64,000 nucleotides of DNA, taken from contig NW_027526726.1 of assembly GCF_052857255.1 (NCBI RefSeq), forward strand, positions 1-64,000. The letters are read 5' to 3'. The translations under genes were made by a program, and so were the position numbers. Position 1 is the first letter of the stretch. Each line of letters begins with the position of its first letter. Positions 1 to 12,300 of the stretch are shown here, in pieces. A model generated the notes under the pieces. The model had not been told where the DNA came from, ran no database searches, and saw nothing but the letters and a program-made list of their open reading frames with translations. Source of the DNA: Amblyomma americanum. Lineage: Eukaryota > Arthropoda > Arachnida > Ixodida > Ixodidae.

Positions 1-1570
1 GCAACAAATGTCTTGGTGAGCGATAAAAGAAAGAGTGAAAGAGGCATAGACGGGAAATAACACGGCGAGTTGCTAGTGTTTGAAGGCCGAGGGATCGTTT
101 TAGTAATGTTACGCTGGTATTTCTTGAGTACTGCGAAGTAATAAAACGGGCGGCGCGATTTTGAATGGCTTCAAGGTCTGAGATGAGATACGATTGTGAT
201 GGATGCCAGACAGATGACGCGTACTCCAATTTAGGACGTACGAATGTTATGTATGCCAACTTTTTTACTTCAGGTGATGCAGATTTTAGATTGCGCCGGA
301 GAAAACCAAGTGTGCGTGATGCTTTGGAACAGATGGTCTGAATGTGTGTTGTCCATGACAGCGATGATGTGATGTGTACTCCTAGGTATTTATAAGATGA
401 TGTTCTCGTGACGGCGACCGATTTTATGTTGTAAGTGCTATCAATAACTGTGTTTTTGCGAGAGAATGATATGGAGTGGCATTTATTTAGATTAAGAGGC
501 ATGTGCCATTTGTCACACCACGCTGAGATAGTGGTTAGATCCTGTTGAAGAGCGGCAATGGCGCTAGCGCCGTGGATGGGGCTGTAAATTACGCAGTCAT
601 CTGCGAATAAACGTAGCGTTGATTTTGTGTTGATCGGTAGGTCATTGATGTAGATGAGGAATAAAAGAGGTGATAAGCCTGCACCTTGAGGTACGCCGGA
701 TGTTACGTCGGAAAAAGCTGAGCGACAGTTATTAACACAGGTGAACTGCTTACGTCCCTTAAGGAACTGCTCTAGCCAGGAGAGCAAAGTTTGTGGAATG
801 CCGAGCGATGACAACTTAAAAAGAAGAAGATTATGGGAAACACGATCAAATGCTTTTGAAAAGTCGAGAAAGATAGCGTCGATCTGGACAAGGTTATCTA
901 AGTATTGTAGAATGTCGTGGGTGAATTCGGCGAGCTGGGTCTCACATGACAGCTGCTTCCGGAAGCCGTGTTGATTCGGATAGAAAAAGTTCATTGATTC
1001 TAGGTGGGTCATAAGATTGGAAAAAATAATGTGCTCAAGTAGTTTAGACGGTATACTAGTGAGGGAAATGGGACGATAGTTGTTAGGGCACGTGCGGTCA
1101 TCCGCTTTAAATATGGGTGTAATTTGAGCTTTTTTCCAATCGTCAGGGACAATCCCGGTATCTAAGGATTGCGTAAAAATTAGATGCAGTACGTGGCTAG
1201 ACAACGAAATGGTATTTTTTAGTAGCTTACTGTTAATTTGATCGCAGCCGGCAGATGTAGATATTTTCAGTGAGGCAATAAGCTGTGATACACCATCAGG
1301 GTTAATTTCGATTTTAGGCATTTCTGAGAGTGAGATTTCTGGAATGTGTTCATTAGCAGCAACGTTAGCAGCGGAAAAAACTGACGTAAAGTAATTGTTG
1401 AGCGCGGTCGCACAGTCATCGCTTTTGATTGGTTCTCCATCAGCATCTAGGAGTTGTACATGGCGATCTTGTGGTTTATTAGATAGCATGCGCCAGAATT
1501 TGTTGGGGTTAGAGTGAAGGATTGATAGTAAATCTTGAGAGTAAAACTTATCTTTAGCACTTGTCAGTTC
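1..1570 (-). CDS. Non-LTR retrotransposon reverse transcriptase, partial (5'-truncated; 3' end outside window)
   Basis: The minus strand is open for 523 codons from 1570 to the left edge. No start or stop lies inside; the next codon upstream (1571-1573) is TAA contributed by the satellite. The protein would copy element RNA into DNA at a nicked chromosomal target. Numbering residues from 1570, visible RT blocks are NYRPISL (about 164-170), HGFR (201-204), motif A FLDFSKAFD with catalytic Asp at 236, SGVPQG (291-296), motif C FADD (322-325, catalytic Asp pair), YKYLG (393-397) and a C-terminal RPKLEYASSVWHP block (445-457). The N-terminal endonuclease domain of such ORF2 proteins is missing, cut off at the satellite junction. 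Block order and the C-terminal region suit the CR1/L2/Jockey group; the exact clade is not certain. The absence of any stop or frameshift suggests a young copy. No RNase H domain is seen. Confidence 0.93.
1..1570 (-). mobile_element. 5'-truncated LINE abutting satellite array
   Basis: This is the DNA of the element that carries the RT reading frame. Its sense strand is minus, so its 5' side faces the satellite at 1570/1571 and its 3' UTR and tail lie to the left, outside the window. The truncation falls in the linker between the lost endonuclease and the RT domain. Loss of the 5' part is the usual outcome of incomplete target-primed reverse transcription. The truncation could instead come from later rearrangement of the array edge. 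No target-site duplication can be tested because the 3' end is not present. Confidence 0.85.
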
Positions 1571-1573
1571 TTA
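1569..1573. other. LINE / satellite breakpoint
   Basis: Reading the plus strand, LINE sequence ends in ...GTCAGTTC and satellite continues as TTATAACTGCGCG, the normal start of a monomer after its T-tract. In intact monomers the same word is preceded by CTC, so two bases (TC) could belong to either side, a possible 2-bp microhomology. The breakpoint is sharp, with no filler sequence. Confidence 0.85.
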
Positions 1574-4088
1574 TAACTGCGCGAAAAGCATGTATTCGTG
1601 CTTAGTCTAACGAAACAAGCTGTTTTAGACCGAAACGGGGTAAATCTGAACACATCGGTTTTACAAGTGTCTCTGTGACATGCCTTTAAAACTTTTTCTC
1701 TTATAACTGCGCGAAAAGCACGTATTCCTGCTTAATACAGGGAAACAAGCTGTTTTAGACCGAAACGAGCTAAATCACAACACATCGGCTTTACAAGTGT
1801 TCCTCTGATACGCGTCAAATCTTGCTTAATACAACGAAACAAGCTGTTTTAGACCGAAACGAGCAAAATCACAACACATCGGTTTTACAAGTGTTCCTCT
1901 GATACGCGTCTAAACTTTTTCTCTTATAACTGCGCGAAAAGCATGTATTCGTGCTTAATACAGCGAAACAAGTTGTTTTAGACCGAAACGAGCTAAATCT
2001 GAACACATCGGTTTTACAAGTGTCCCTGTGACACGCGTCAAAACTTTTTCTCTTATAACTGCGCGAAAAGCATGTATTCTTGCTTAATACAGCGAAACAA
2101 GCTGTTTTAGACCGAAACGAGCTAAATCTGAACACATCGGTTTTACAAGTGTCTCTCTAATACGCGTCAAAAGTTTTTCTTCTATAACTGCGCGAAAAGC
2201 ATGTATTCATGCTTAAAACAACGAAACAAGCTGTTTTATACCAAAACGAGCTATATCTGAACACATCGGTTTTACACGTGTCCCTGTGACACGCGTAAAA
2301 ACGTTTTCTCTTATAACTGCGCGAAAAGCACGTATTCTTGCTTAATACAGCGAAACAAGCTGTTTTAGGACCGAAACGAGCTAAATCACAACACATCGGT
2401 TTGACAAGTGTTCTTCTGATACGCGTCAAATCTTTTTTTCTCTTATAACTGCGCGAAAAGCATGTATTAGTGCTTATTCAAACGAAACAAGCTGTTTTTG
2501 ACCGAAACGAGGTAAATCTGAACACATCGGTTTTACAAGTGTCCCTGTCACATGCCTTTAAAACTTTTTCTCTTATACCTGCGCGAAAAGCATGTATTCC
2601 TGCTTATTCAAACGAAACAAGCTGTTTTAGACCGAAACGAGCTAAATCTGAACACATCGGTTTTACAAGTGTCCCTGAGACACGCGTCACAACTTTTTCT
2701 CTTATAACTGCGCGAAAAGGATGTATTCTTGCTTAATACAGCGAAACAAGCTGTTTTAGACCGAAACGAGTTAAATCACAACACATCGGTTTTACAAGTG
2801 TTCCTCTGATACGCGTCAAATCTTTTTCTCTTATAACTGCGCGAAAAGCATGTATTCGTGCTTAATACGACGAAACAAGCTGTTTTAGACCGAAACGAGC
2901 TGTATCTGAACGCATCGGTTTTACAAGTATCCACGTGATACTCGTCAACTTTTTCTCTTATAACTGCGCGAAAAGCGTGTATTCGTGCTTAATACAACGA
3001 ATCAAGCTGTTTTAGACCGAAACGAGCTGTATCTGAACGCATCGGTTTTACAAGTATCCACGTGATACTCGTCAAAACTTTTTCTCTTATAACTGCGCGA
3101 AAAGCACGTATTCTTGCCTAATACAGCGAAACAAGCAGTCTTAGACCGAAACGAGCTAAATCACAACACATCGGTTTTACAAGTGTTCCTCTGATACGCG
3201 TCAAAACTTTTTTCTCTTATAACTGCGCGAAAGGCATGTATTCGTGCTTAGTCTAACGAAACAAGCTGTTTTAGACCGAAACGGCGTAAATCTGAACACA
3301 TCGGTTTTACAAGTGTCCCTGTGACATGCCTTTAAATCTTTTTCTCTTATAACTGCGCGAAAAGCATGTATTCCTGCTTAATACAGCGAAACAAGCTGTT
3401 TTAGACCGAAATGAGCTAAATCACAACACATCGGCTTTACAAGTGTTCCTATGATACGCGTCTAATCTTTTTTCTCTTATAACTGCGCGAAAAGCATGTA
3501 TTCGTGCTTAGTCTAACGAAACAAGTTGTTTTAGACCGAAACGGGGTAAATCTGAACACATCGGTTTTACAAGTGTCCCTGTGACATGCCTTTAAAACTT
3601 TTTCTCTTATAACTGCGCGAAAAGCACGTATTCCTGCTTAATACAGCGAAACAAGCTGTTTTAGACCGAAACGAGCTAAATCACAACACATCGGCTTTAC
3701 AAGTGTTCCTCTGATACGCGTCAAATCTTGCTTAATACAACGAAACAAGCTGTTTTAGACCGAAACGAGCAAAATCACAACACATCGGTTTTACAAGTGT
3801 TCCTCTGATACGCGTCTAAACTTTTTCTCTTATAACTGCGCGAAAAGCATGTATTCGTGCTTAATACAGCGAAACAAGTTGTTTTAGACCGAAACGAGCT
3901 AAATCTGAACACATCGGTTTTACAAGTGTCCTTGCGACACGCGTCAAAACTTTTTCTCTTATAACTGCGCGAAAAGCATGTATTCTTGCTTAATACAGCG
4001 AAACAAGCTGTTTTAGACCGAAACGAGCTAAATCACAACACATCGGTTTTACAAGTGTTCCTCTGATACGCGTCTAAACTTTTTTCTC
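1571..4088. repeat. HOR-1 copy 1 (2518-bp period)
   Basis: The monomer variant with GCTTAGTCTAACG and ACGGGGTAAATC at 1571 recurs at 4089, an offset of 2518 bp. The following series of variants recurs in the same order: the CACGTATTCCTGC monomer, the short monomer with CAAATCTTGC, the GTGTCTCTCTAATACG variant, the TATACCAAAACGAGC variant and the GTATCCACGTGATACTCG variants. A partial restart of the same series also occurs at about 3479, 610 bp before copy 2. Confidence 0.85.
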
Positions 4089-5967
4089 TTATAACTGCGC
4101 GAAAAGCATGTATTGGTGCTTAGTCTAACGAAACAAGCTGTTTTAGACCGAAACGGGGTAAATCTGAACACATCGGTTTTACAAGTGTCCCTGTGACATG
4201 CCTTTAAAACTTTTTCTCTTATAACTGCGCGAAAAGCACGTATTCCTGCTTAATACAGGGAAACAAGCTGTTTTAGACCGAAACGAGCTAAATCACAACA
4301 CATCGGCTTTACAAGTGTTCCTCTGATACGCGTCAAATCTTGCTTAATACAACGAAACAAGCTGTTTTAGACCGAAACGAGCAAAATCACAACACATCGG
4401 TTTTACAAGTGTTCCTCTGATACGCGTCTAAACTTTTTCTCTTATAACTGCGCGAAAAGCATGTATTCGTGCTTAATACAGCGAAACAAGTTGTTTTAGA
4501 CCGAAACGAGCTAAATCTGAACACATCGGTTTTACAAGTGTCCCTGTGACACGCGTCAAAACGTTTTCTCTTATAACTGCGCGAAAAGCATGTATTCTTG
4601 CTTAATACAGCGAAACAAGCTGTTTTAGACCGAAACGAGCTAAATCTGAACACATCGGTTTTACAAGTGTCTCTCTAATACGCGTCAAAAGTTTTTCTTC
4701 TATAACTGCGCGAAAAGCATGTATTCATGCTTAAAACAACGAAACAAGCTGTTTTATACCAAAACGAGCTATATCTGAACACATCGGTTTTACACGTGTC
4801 CCTGTGACACGCGTAAAACTTTTTCTCTTATAACTGCGCGAAAAGCACGTATTCTTGCTTAATACAGCGAAACAAGCTGTTTTAGACCGAAACGAGCTAA
4901 ATCACAACACATCGGTTTGACAAGTGTTCTTCTGATACGCGTCAAATCTTTTTTTCTCTTATAACTGCGCGAAAAGCATGTATTAGTGCTTATTCAAACG
5001 AAACAAGCTGTTTTTGACCGAAACGAGGTAAATCTGAACACATCGGTTTTACAAGTGTCCCTGTCACATGCCTTTAAAACTTTTTCTCTTATACCTGCGC
5101 GAAAAGCATGTATTCCTGCTTATTCAAACGAAACAAGCTGTTTTAGACCGAAACGAGCTAAATCTGAACACATCGGTTTTACAAGTGTCCCTGAGACACG
5201 CGTCACAACTTTTTCTCTTATAACTGCGCGAAAAGGATGTATTCTTGCTTAATACAGCGAAACAAGCTGTTTTAGACCGAAACGAGTTAAATCACAACAC
5301 ATCGGTTTTACAAGTGTTCCTCTGATACGCGTCAAATCTTTTTCTCTTATAACTGCGCGAAAAGCATGTATTCGTGCTTAATACGACGAAACAAGCTGTT
5401 TTAGACCGAAACGAGCTGTATCTGAACGCATCGGTTTTACAAGTATCCACGTGATACTCGTCAACTTTTTCTCTTATAACTGCGCGAAAAGCGTGTATTC
5501 GTGCTTAATACAACGAATCAAGCTGTTTTAGACCGAAACGAGCTGTATCTGAACGCATCGGTTTTACAAGTATCCACGTGATACTCGTCAAAACTTTTTC
5601 TCTTATAACTGCGCGAAAAGCACGTATTCTTGCCTAATACAGCGAAACAAGCAGTCTTAGACCGAAACGAGCTAAATCACAACACATCGGTTTTACAAGT
5701 GTTCCTCTGATACGCGTCAAAACTTTTTTCTCTTATAACTGCGCGAAAGGCATGTATTCGTGCTTAGTCTAACGAAACAAGCTGTTTTAGACCGAAACGG
5801 CGTAAATCTGAACACATCGGTTTTACAAGTGTCCCTGTGACATGCCTTTAAATCTTTTTCTCTTATAACTGCGCGAAAAGCATGTATTCTTGCTTAATAC
5901 AGCGAAACAAGCTGTTTTAGACCGAAATGAGCTAAATCACAACACATCGGCTTTACAAGTGTTCCTC
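4089..5967. repeat. HOR-1 copy 2, partial
   Basis: It matches 1571 to about 3450 at an offset of 2516-2518 bp with only scattered single-base changes (for example TTCGTGC becomes TTGGTGC near 4114). It diverges near 5967, where copy 1 continues with TCTAATC and a GTGCTTAGTCTAACG monomer while copy 2 continues with TCAAATC and a CTTGCTTAATACAACG monomer. Confidence 0.8.
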
Positions 5968-8900
5968 TGATACGCGTCAAATCTTTTTCTCTTATAACTG
6001 CGCGAAAAGCATGTATTCTTGCTTAATACAACGAAACAAGCTGTTTTAGACCGAAACGAGCTAAATCACAACACATCGGTTTTACAAGTGTTCCTGATAC
6101 GCGTCTAAACTTTTTCTCTTATAACTGCGCGAAAAGCATGTATTCGTGCTTAATACAACAAAACAAGTTGTTTTAGACCGAAACGAGCTAAATCTGAACA
6201 CATCGGTTTTACAAGTGTCCCTGTGACACGCGTCAAAACTTTTTCTCTTATAACTGCGCGAAAAGCATGTATTCTTGCTTAATACAGCGAAACAAGCTGT
6301 TTTAGACCGAAACGAGCTAAATCACAACACATCGGTTTTACAAGTGTTCCTCTGATACGCGTCAAAACTTTTTTCTCTTATAACTGCGCGAAAAGCATGT
6401 ATTCGTGCTTAGTCTAACGAAACAAGCTGTTTTAGACCGAAACGGGGTAAATCTGAACACATCGGTTTTACAAGTGTCCCTGTGACATGCCTTTAAAACT
6501 TTTTCTCTTATAACTGCGCGAAAAGCATGTATTCCTGCTTAATACAGCGAAACAAGCTGTTTTAGACCGAAACGAGCTAAATCACAACACATCGGCTTTA
6601 CAAGTGTTCCTCTGATACGCGTCAAATCTTGCTTAATACAACGAACAAGCTGTTTTAGACCGAAACGTGCAAATCACAACACATCGGTTTTACAAGTGTT
6701 CCTCTGATACGCGTCTAAACTTTTTCTCTTATCACTGCGCGAAAAGCATGTATTCGTGCTTAATACAACGAAACAAGCTGTTTTAGACCGAAACGAGCTA
6801 AATATGAACACATCGGTTTTACAAGTGTTCTGTGACACGCGTCTTATAACTGCGCGAAAAGCATGTATTCTTGCTTAATACAGCGAAACAAGCTGTTTTA
6901 GACCGAAACGAGCTAAATCACAACACATCGGTTTTATAAGTGTTCCTCTGATACGCGTCTAAACTTTTTCTCTTATAACTGCGCGAAAAGCATGTATTCG
7001 TGCTTAATACGACGAAACAAGCTGTTTTAGACCGAAACGAGCTAAATCTGAACACATCGGTTTTACAAGTGTCCCTGTGACACGCGTCAAAACTTTTTCT
7101 CTTATAACTGCGCGAAAAGCATGTATTCTTGCTTAATACAGCGAAACAAGCTGTTTTAGACCGAAACGAGCTAAATCACAACACATCGGTTTTACAAGTG
7201 TTCCTCTGATACGCGTCAAAACTTTTTTCTCTTATAACTGCGCGAAAAGCATGTATTCGTGCTTAGTTCAACGAAACAAGCTGTTTTAGACCGAAACGAG
7301 GTAAATCTGAACACATTGGTTTTACAAGTGTTCCTCTGATACGCGTCTAAACTTTTTCGCTTATAACTGCGCGAAAAGCATGTATTCGTGCTTAATACAA
7401 CGAAACAAGCTGTTTTACACCAAAACGAGCTAGATCTGAACACATCGGTTTTACAAGTGTCCCTGTGACACGCGTCAAAACTTTTTCTCTTATAACTACG
7501 CGAAAAGCACGTATTCTTGCCTAATACAGCGAAACAAGCTGTTTTAGACCAAAACGAGCTAGATCTGAACACATCGGTTTTACAAGTGTCCCTGTGACAC
7601 GCGTCAAAACTTTTTCTCTTATAACTACGCGAAAAGCACGTATTCTTGCTTAACACAGCGAAACAAGCTGTTTTAGACCAAAACGAGCTAAATCACAACA
7701 CATCGGTTTTACAAGTCTTCCTCTGATACGCGTCAAAACGTTTTTTTCTTATAACTGCGCGAAAAGCATGTATTCGTGCTTATTACAACGAAACAAGTTG
7801 TTTTAGACCGAAACGAGCTAAATTTGAACACATCGGTTTTACAAGTGTCCCTGTGACACGCGTCAAAACTTTTTCTCTTATAACTACGCGAAAAGCATGT
7901 ATTCGTGCTTAGTCTAACGAAACAAGCTGTTTTAGACCGAAACGAGCTAAATGTGAACACATCGATTTACAAGTGTCCCTGTGATACGCGTCAAAACTTT
8001 TTCTCTTATAACTGCGCGAAAAGCATGGATTCTTGCCTTAATACAACGAAACAAGCTGTTTTAGACCGAAACGAGCTAAATCACAACACATCGGTTTTAC
8101 AAGTGTTCCTCTGATACGCGTCAAAACTTTTTCTCTTATAACTGCGCGAAAAGCATGTATTCGTGCTTAGTCTAACGAAACAAGACAAGCTGTTTTAGAC
8201 CGAAACGTGGTAAATCTGAACACATCGGTTTTACAAGTGTCCCTGTGACATGCCTTTAAAACTTTTTCTCTTATAACTGCGCGAAAAGCATGTATTCCTG
8301 CTTAATACAGCGAAACAAGCTGTTTTAGACCGAAACGAGCTAAATCACAACACATCGGCTTTACAAGTGTTCCTCTGATACGCGTCAAATCTTGCCTAAT
8401 ACAACGAAACAAGCTGTTTTAGACCGAAACGAGCTAAATCACAACACATCGGTTTACAAGTGTCCCTGTGACACGCGTCAAAACTTTTTCTCTTATAACT
8501 GCGCGAAAAGCATGTATTCTTGCTTAATACAGCGAAACAAGCTGTTTTAGACCGAAACGAGCTAAATCACAACACATCGGTTTTACAAGTGTTCCTCTGA
8601 TACGCGTCAAAACTTTTTCTCTTATAACTGCGCGAAAAGCATGTATTCTTGCTTAATACAACGAAACAAGCTGTTTTTAGACCGAAACGAGCTAAATCAC
8701 AACACATCGGTTTTACAAGTGTTTCTCTGATACGCGTCAAATCTTTTTCTCTTATAACTGCGCGAAAAGCATGTATTCGTGCTTAATACGACGAAACAAG
8801 CTGTTTTAGACCGAAACAAGCTGTATCTGAAACGCATCGGTTTTACAAGTATCCACGTGATACTCGTCAAAACTTTTTCTCTTATAACTGCGCGAAAAGC

Positions 8901-9320
8901 ACGTATTCTTGCCTAATACAGCGAAACAAGCAGTCTTAGACCGAAACGAGCTAAATCACAACACATCGGTTTTACAAGTGTTCCTCTGATACGCGTCAAA
9001 ACTTTTTTCTCTTATAACTGCGCGAAAGGCATGTATTCGTGCTTAGTCTAACGAAACAAGCTGTTTTAGACCGAAACGGCGTAAATCTGAACACATCGGT
9101 TTTACAAGTGTCCCTGTGACATGCCTTTAAATCTTTTTCTCTTATAACTGCGCGAAAAGCATGTATTCCTGCTTAATACAGCGAAACAAGCTGTTTTAGA
9201 CCGAAATGAGCTAAATCACAACACATCGGCTTTACAAGTGTTCCTCTGATACGCGTCAAATCTTTTTCTCCTATAACTGCGCGAAAAGCATGTATTCTTG
9301 CTTAATACAACGAAACAAGC
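4370..9320. repeat. HOR-2 copy 1 (about 4955-bp period)
   Basis: Marker variants pair at a constant offset: short monomers at 6628 and 11585 (4957), at 8391 and 13340 (4949), the GCATGGATTC variant at 8023 and 12977 (4954), and the CGTCAAAACG variant near 4556 and 9511. The left limit is set where 4339 (short monomer) and 9258 (TTTTTCTCCTATAAC) cease to agree. Boundaries are good to about one monomer. Confidence 0.8.
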
Positions 9321-12300
9321 TGTTTTAGACCGAAACGAGCTAAATCACAACACATCGGTTTTACAAGTGTTCCTCTGATACGCGTCTAAACTTTTTCTCT
9401 TATAACTGCGCGAAAAGCATGTATTCGTGCTTAATACAGCGAAACAAGTTGTTTTAGACCGAAACGAGCTAAATCTGAACACATCGGTTTTACAAGTGTC
9501 CCTGTGACACGCGTCAAAACGTTTTTCTCTTATAACTGCGCGAAAAGCATGTATTCTTGCTTAATACAGCCGAAACAAGCTGTTTTAGACCGAAACGAGC
9601 TAAATCTGAACACATCGGTTTTACAAGTGTCTCTCTAATACGCGTCAAAAGTTTTTCTTCTATAACTGCGCGAAAAGCATGTATTCATGCTTAAAACAAC
9701 GAAACAAGCTGTTTTATACCAAAACGAGCTATATCTGAACACATCGGTTTTACACGTGTCCCTGTGACACGCGTAAAAACTTTTTCTCTTATAACTGCGC
9801 GAAAAGCACGTATTCTTGCTTAATACAGCGAAACAAGTGTTTTAGACCGAAACGAGCTAAATCACAACACATCGGTTTGACAAGTGTTCTTCTGATACGC
9901 GTCAAATCTTTTTTTCTCTTATAACTGCGCGAAAAGCATGTATTAGTGCTTATTCAAACGAAACAGCTGTTTTTGACCGAAACGAGGTAAATCTGAACAC
10001 ATCGGTTTTACAAGTGTCCCTGTCACATGCCTTAAAACTTTTTCTCTTATACCTGCGCGAAAAGCATGTATTCCTGCTTATTCAAACGAAACAAGCTGTT
10101 TTAGACCGAAACGAGCTAAATCTGAACACATCGGTTTTACAAGTGTCCCTGAGACACGCGTCACAACTTTTTCTCTTATAACTGCGCGAAAAGGATGTAT
10201 TCTTGCTTAATACAGCGAAACAAGCTGTTTTAGACCGAAACGAGTTAAATCACAACACATCGGTTTTACAAGTGTTCCTCTGATACGCGTCAAATCTTTT
10301 CTCTTTTAACTGCGCGAAAAGCATGTATTCTCTGCTTAATACGACGAAACAAGCTGTTTTAGACCGAAACGAGCTGTATCTGAACGCATCGGTTTTACAA
10401 GTATCCACGTGATACTCGTCAACTTTTTCTCTTATAACTGCGCGAAAAGCGTGTATTCGTGCTTAATACAACGAATCAAGCTGTTTTAGACCGAAACGAG
10501 CTGTATCTGAACGCATCGGTTTTACAAGTATCCACGTGATACTCGTCAAAACTTTTTCTCTTATAACTGCGCGAAAAGCACGTATTCTTGCCTAATACAG
10601 CGAAACAAGCAGTCTTAGACCGAAACGAGCTAAATCACAACACATCGGTTTTACAAGTGTTCCTCTGATACGCGTCAAAACTTTTTTCTCTTATAACTGC
10701 GCGAAAGGCATGTATTCGTGCTTAGTCTAACGAAACAAGCTGTTTTAGACCGAAACGGCGTAAATCTGAACACATCGTTTTACAAGTGTCCCTGTGACAT
10801 GCCTTTAAATCTTTTTCTCTTATAACTGCGCGAAAAGCATGTATTCTTGCTTAATACAGCGAACAAGCTGTTTTAGACCGAAATGAGCTAAATCCACAAC
10901 ACATCGGCTTTACAAGTGTTCCTCTGATACGCGTCAAATCTTTTTCTCTTATAACTGCGCGAAAAGCATGTATTCTTGCTTAATACAACGAAACAAGCTG
11001 TTTTAGACCGAAACGAGCTAAATCACAACACATCGGTTTTACAAGTGTTCTGATACGCGTCTAAACTTTTTCTCTTATAACTGCGCGAAAAGCATGTATT
11101 CGTGCTTAATACAACAAAACAAGTTGTTTTAGACCGAAACGAGCTAAATCTGAACACATCGGTTTTACAAGTGTCCCTGTGACACGCGTCAAAACTTTTT
11201 CTCTTATAACTGCGCGAAAAGCATGTATTCTTGCTTAATACAGCGAAACAAGCTGTTTTTAGACCGAAACGAGCTAAATCACAACACATCGTTTTACAAG
11301 TGTTCCTCTGATACGCGTCAAAACTTTTTTCTCTTATAACTGCGGCGAAAAGCATGTATTCGTGCTTAGTCTAACGAAACAAGCTGTTTTAGACCGAAAC
11401 GGGGTAAATCTGAACACATCGGTTTTACAAGTGTCCCCTGTGACATGCCTTTAAACTTTTTCTCTTATAACTGCGCGAAAAGCATGTATTCCTGCTTAAT
11501 ACAGCGAAACAAGCTGTTTTAGACCGAAACGAGCTAAATCACAACACATCGGCTTTACAAGTGTTCCTCTGATACGCGTCAAATCTTGCTTAATACAACG
11601 AAACAAGCTGTTTTAGACCGAAACGTGCAAATCACAACACATCGGTTTTACAAGTGTTCCTCTGATACGCGTCTAAACTTTTTCTCTTATCACTGCGCGA
11701 AAAGCATGTATTCGTGCTTAATACAACGAAACAAGCTGTTTTAGACCGAAACGAGCTAAATATGAACACATCGGTTTACAAGTGTTCTGTGACACGCGTC
11801 TTATAACTGCGCGAAAAGCATGTATTCTTTGCTTAATACAGCGAAACAAGCTGTTTTAGACCGAAACGAGCTAAATCACAACACATCGGTTTTATAAGTG
11901 TTCCTCTGATACGCGTCTAAGCTTTTTCTCTTATAACTGCGCGAAAAGCATGTATTCGTGCTTAATACGACGAAACAAGCTGTTTTAGACCGAAACGAGC
12001 TAAATCTGAACACATCGGTTTTACAAGTGTCCCTGTGACACGCGTCAAAACTTTTTCTCTTATAACTGCGCGAAAAGCTGTATTCTTGCTTAATACAGCG
12101 AAACAAGCTGTTTTAGACCGAACGAGCTAAATCACAACACATCGGTTTTACAAGTGTTCCTCTGATACGCGTCAAAACTTTTTTCTCTTATAACTGCGCG
12201 AAAAGCATGTATTCGTGCTTAGTTCAACGAAACAAGCTGTTTTAGACCGAAACGAGGTAAATCTGAACACATTGGTTTTACAAGTGTTCCTCTGATACGC

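Noticed and set aside
741..974. Plus-strand 77-residue ORF in the LINE segment
   Set aside because: It lies antisense to the RT motif A/B region of the 523-codon minus-strand frame, has no recognisable domain, and is a shadow of the real coding strand.
1..1570. Endonuclease or RNase H domain of the retroelement
   Set aside because: The open frame begins in the linker upstream of the RT blocks, so the endonuclease is outside the truncated copy, and no RNase H motif is seen before the left edge.
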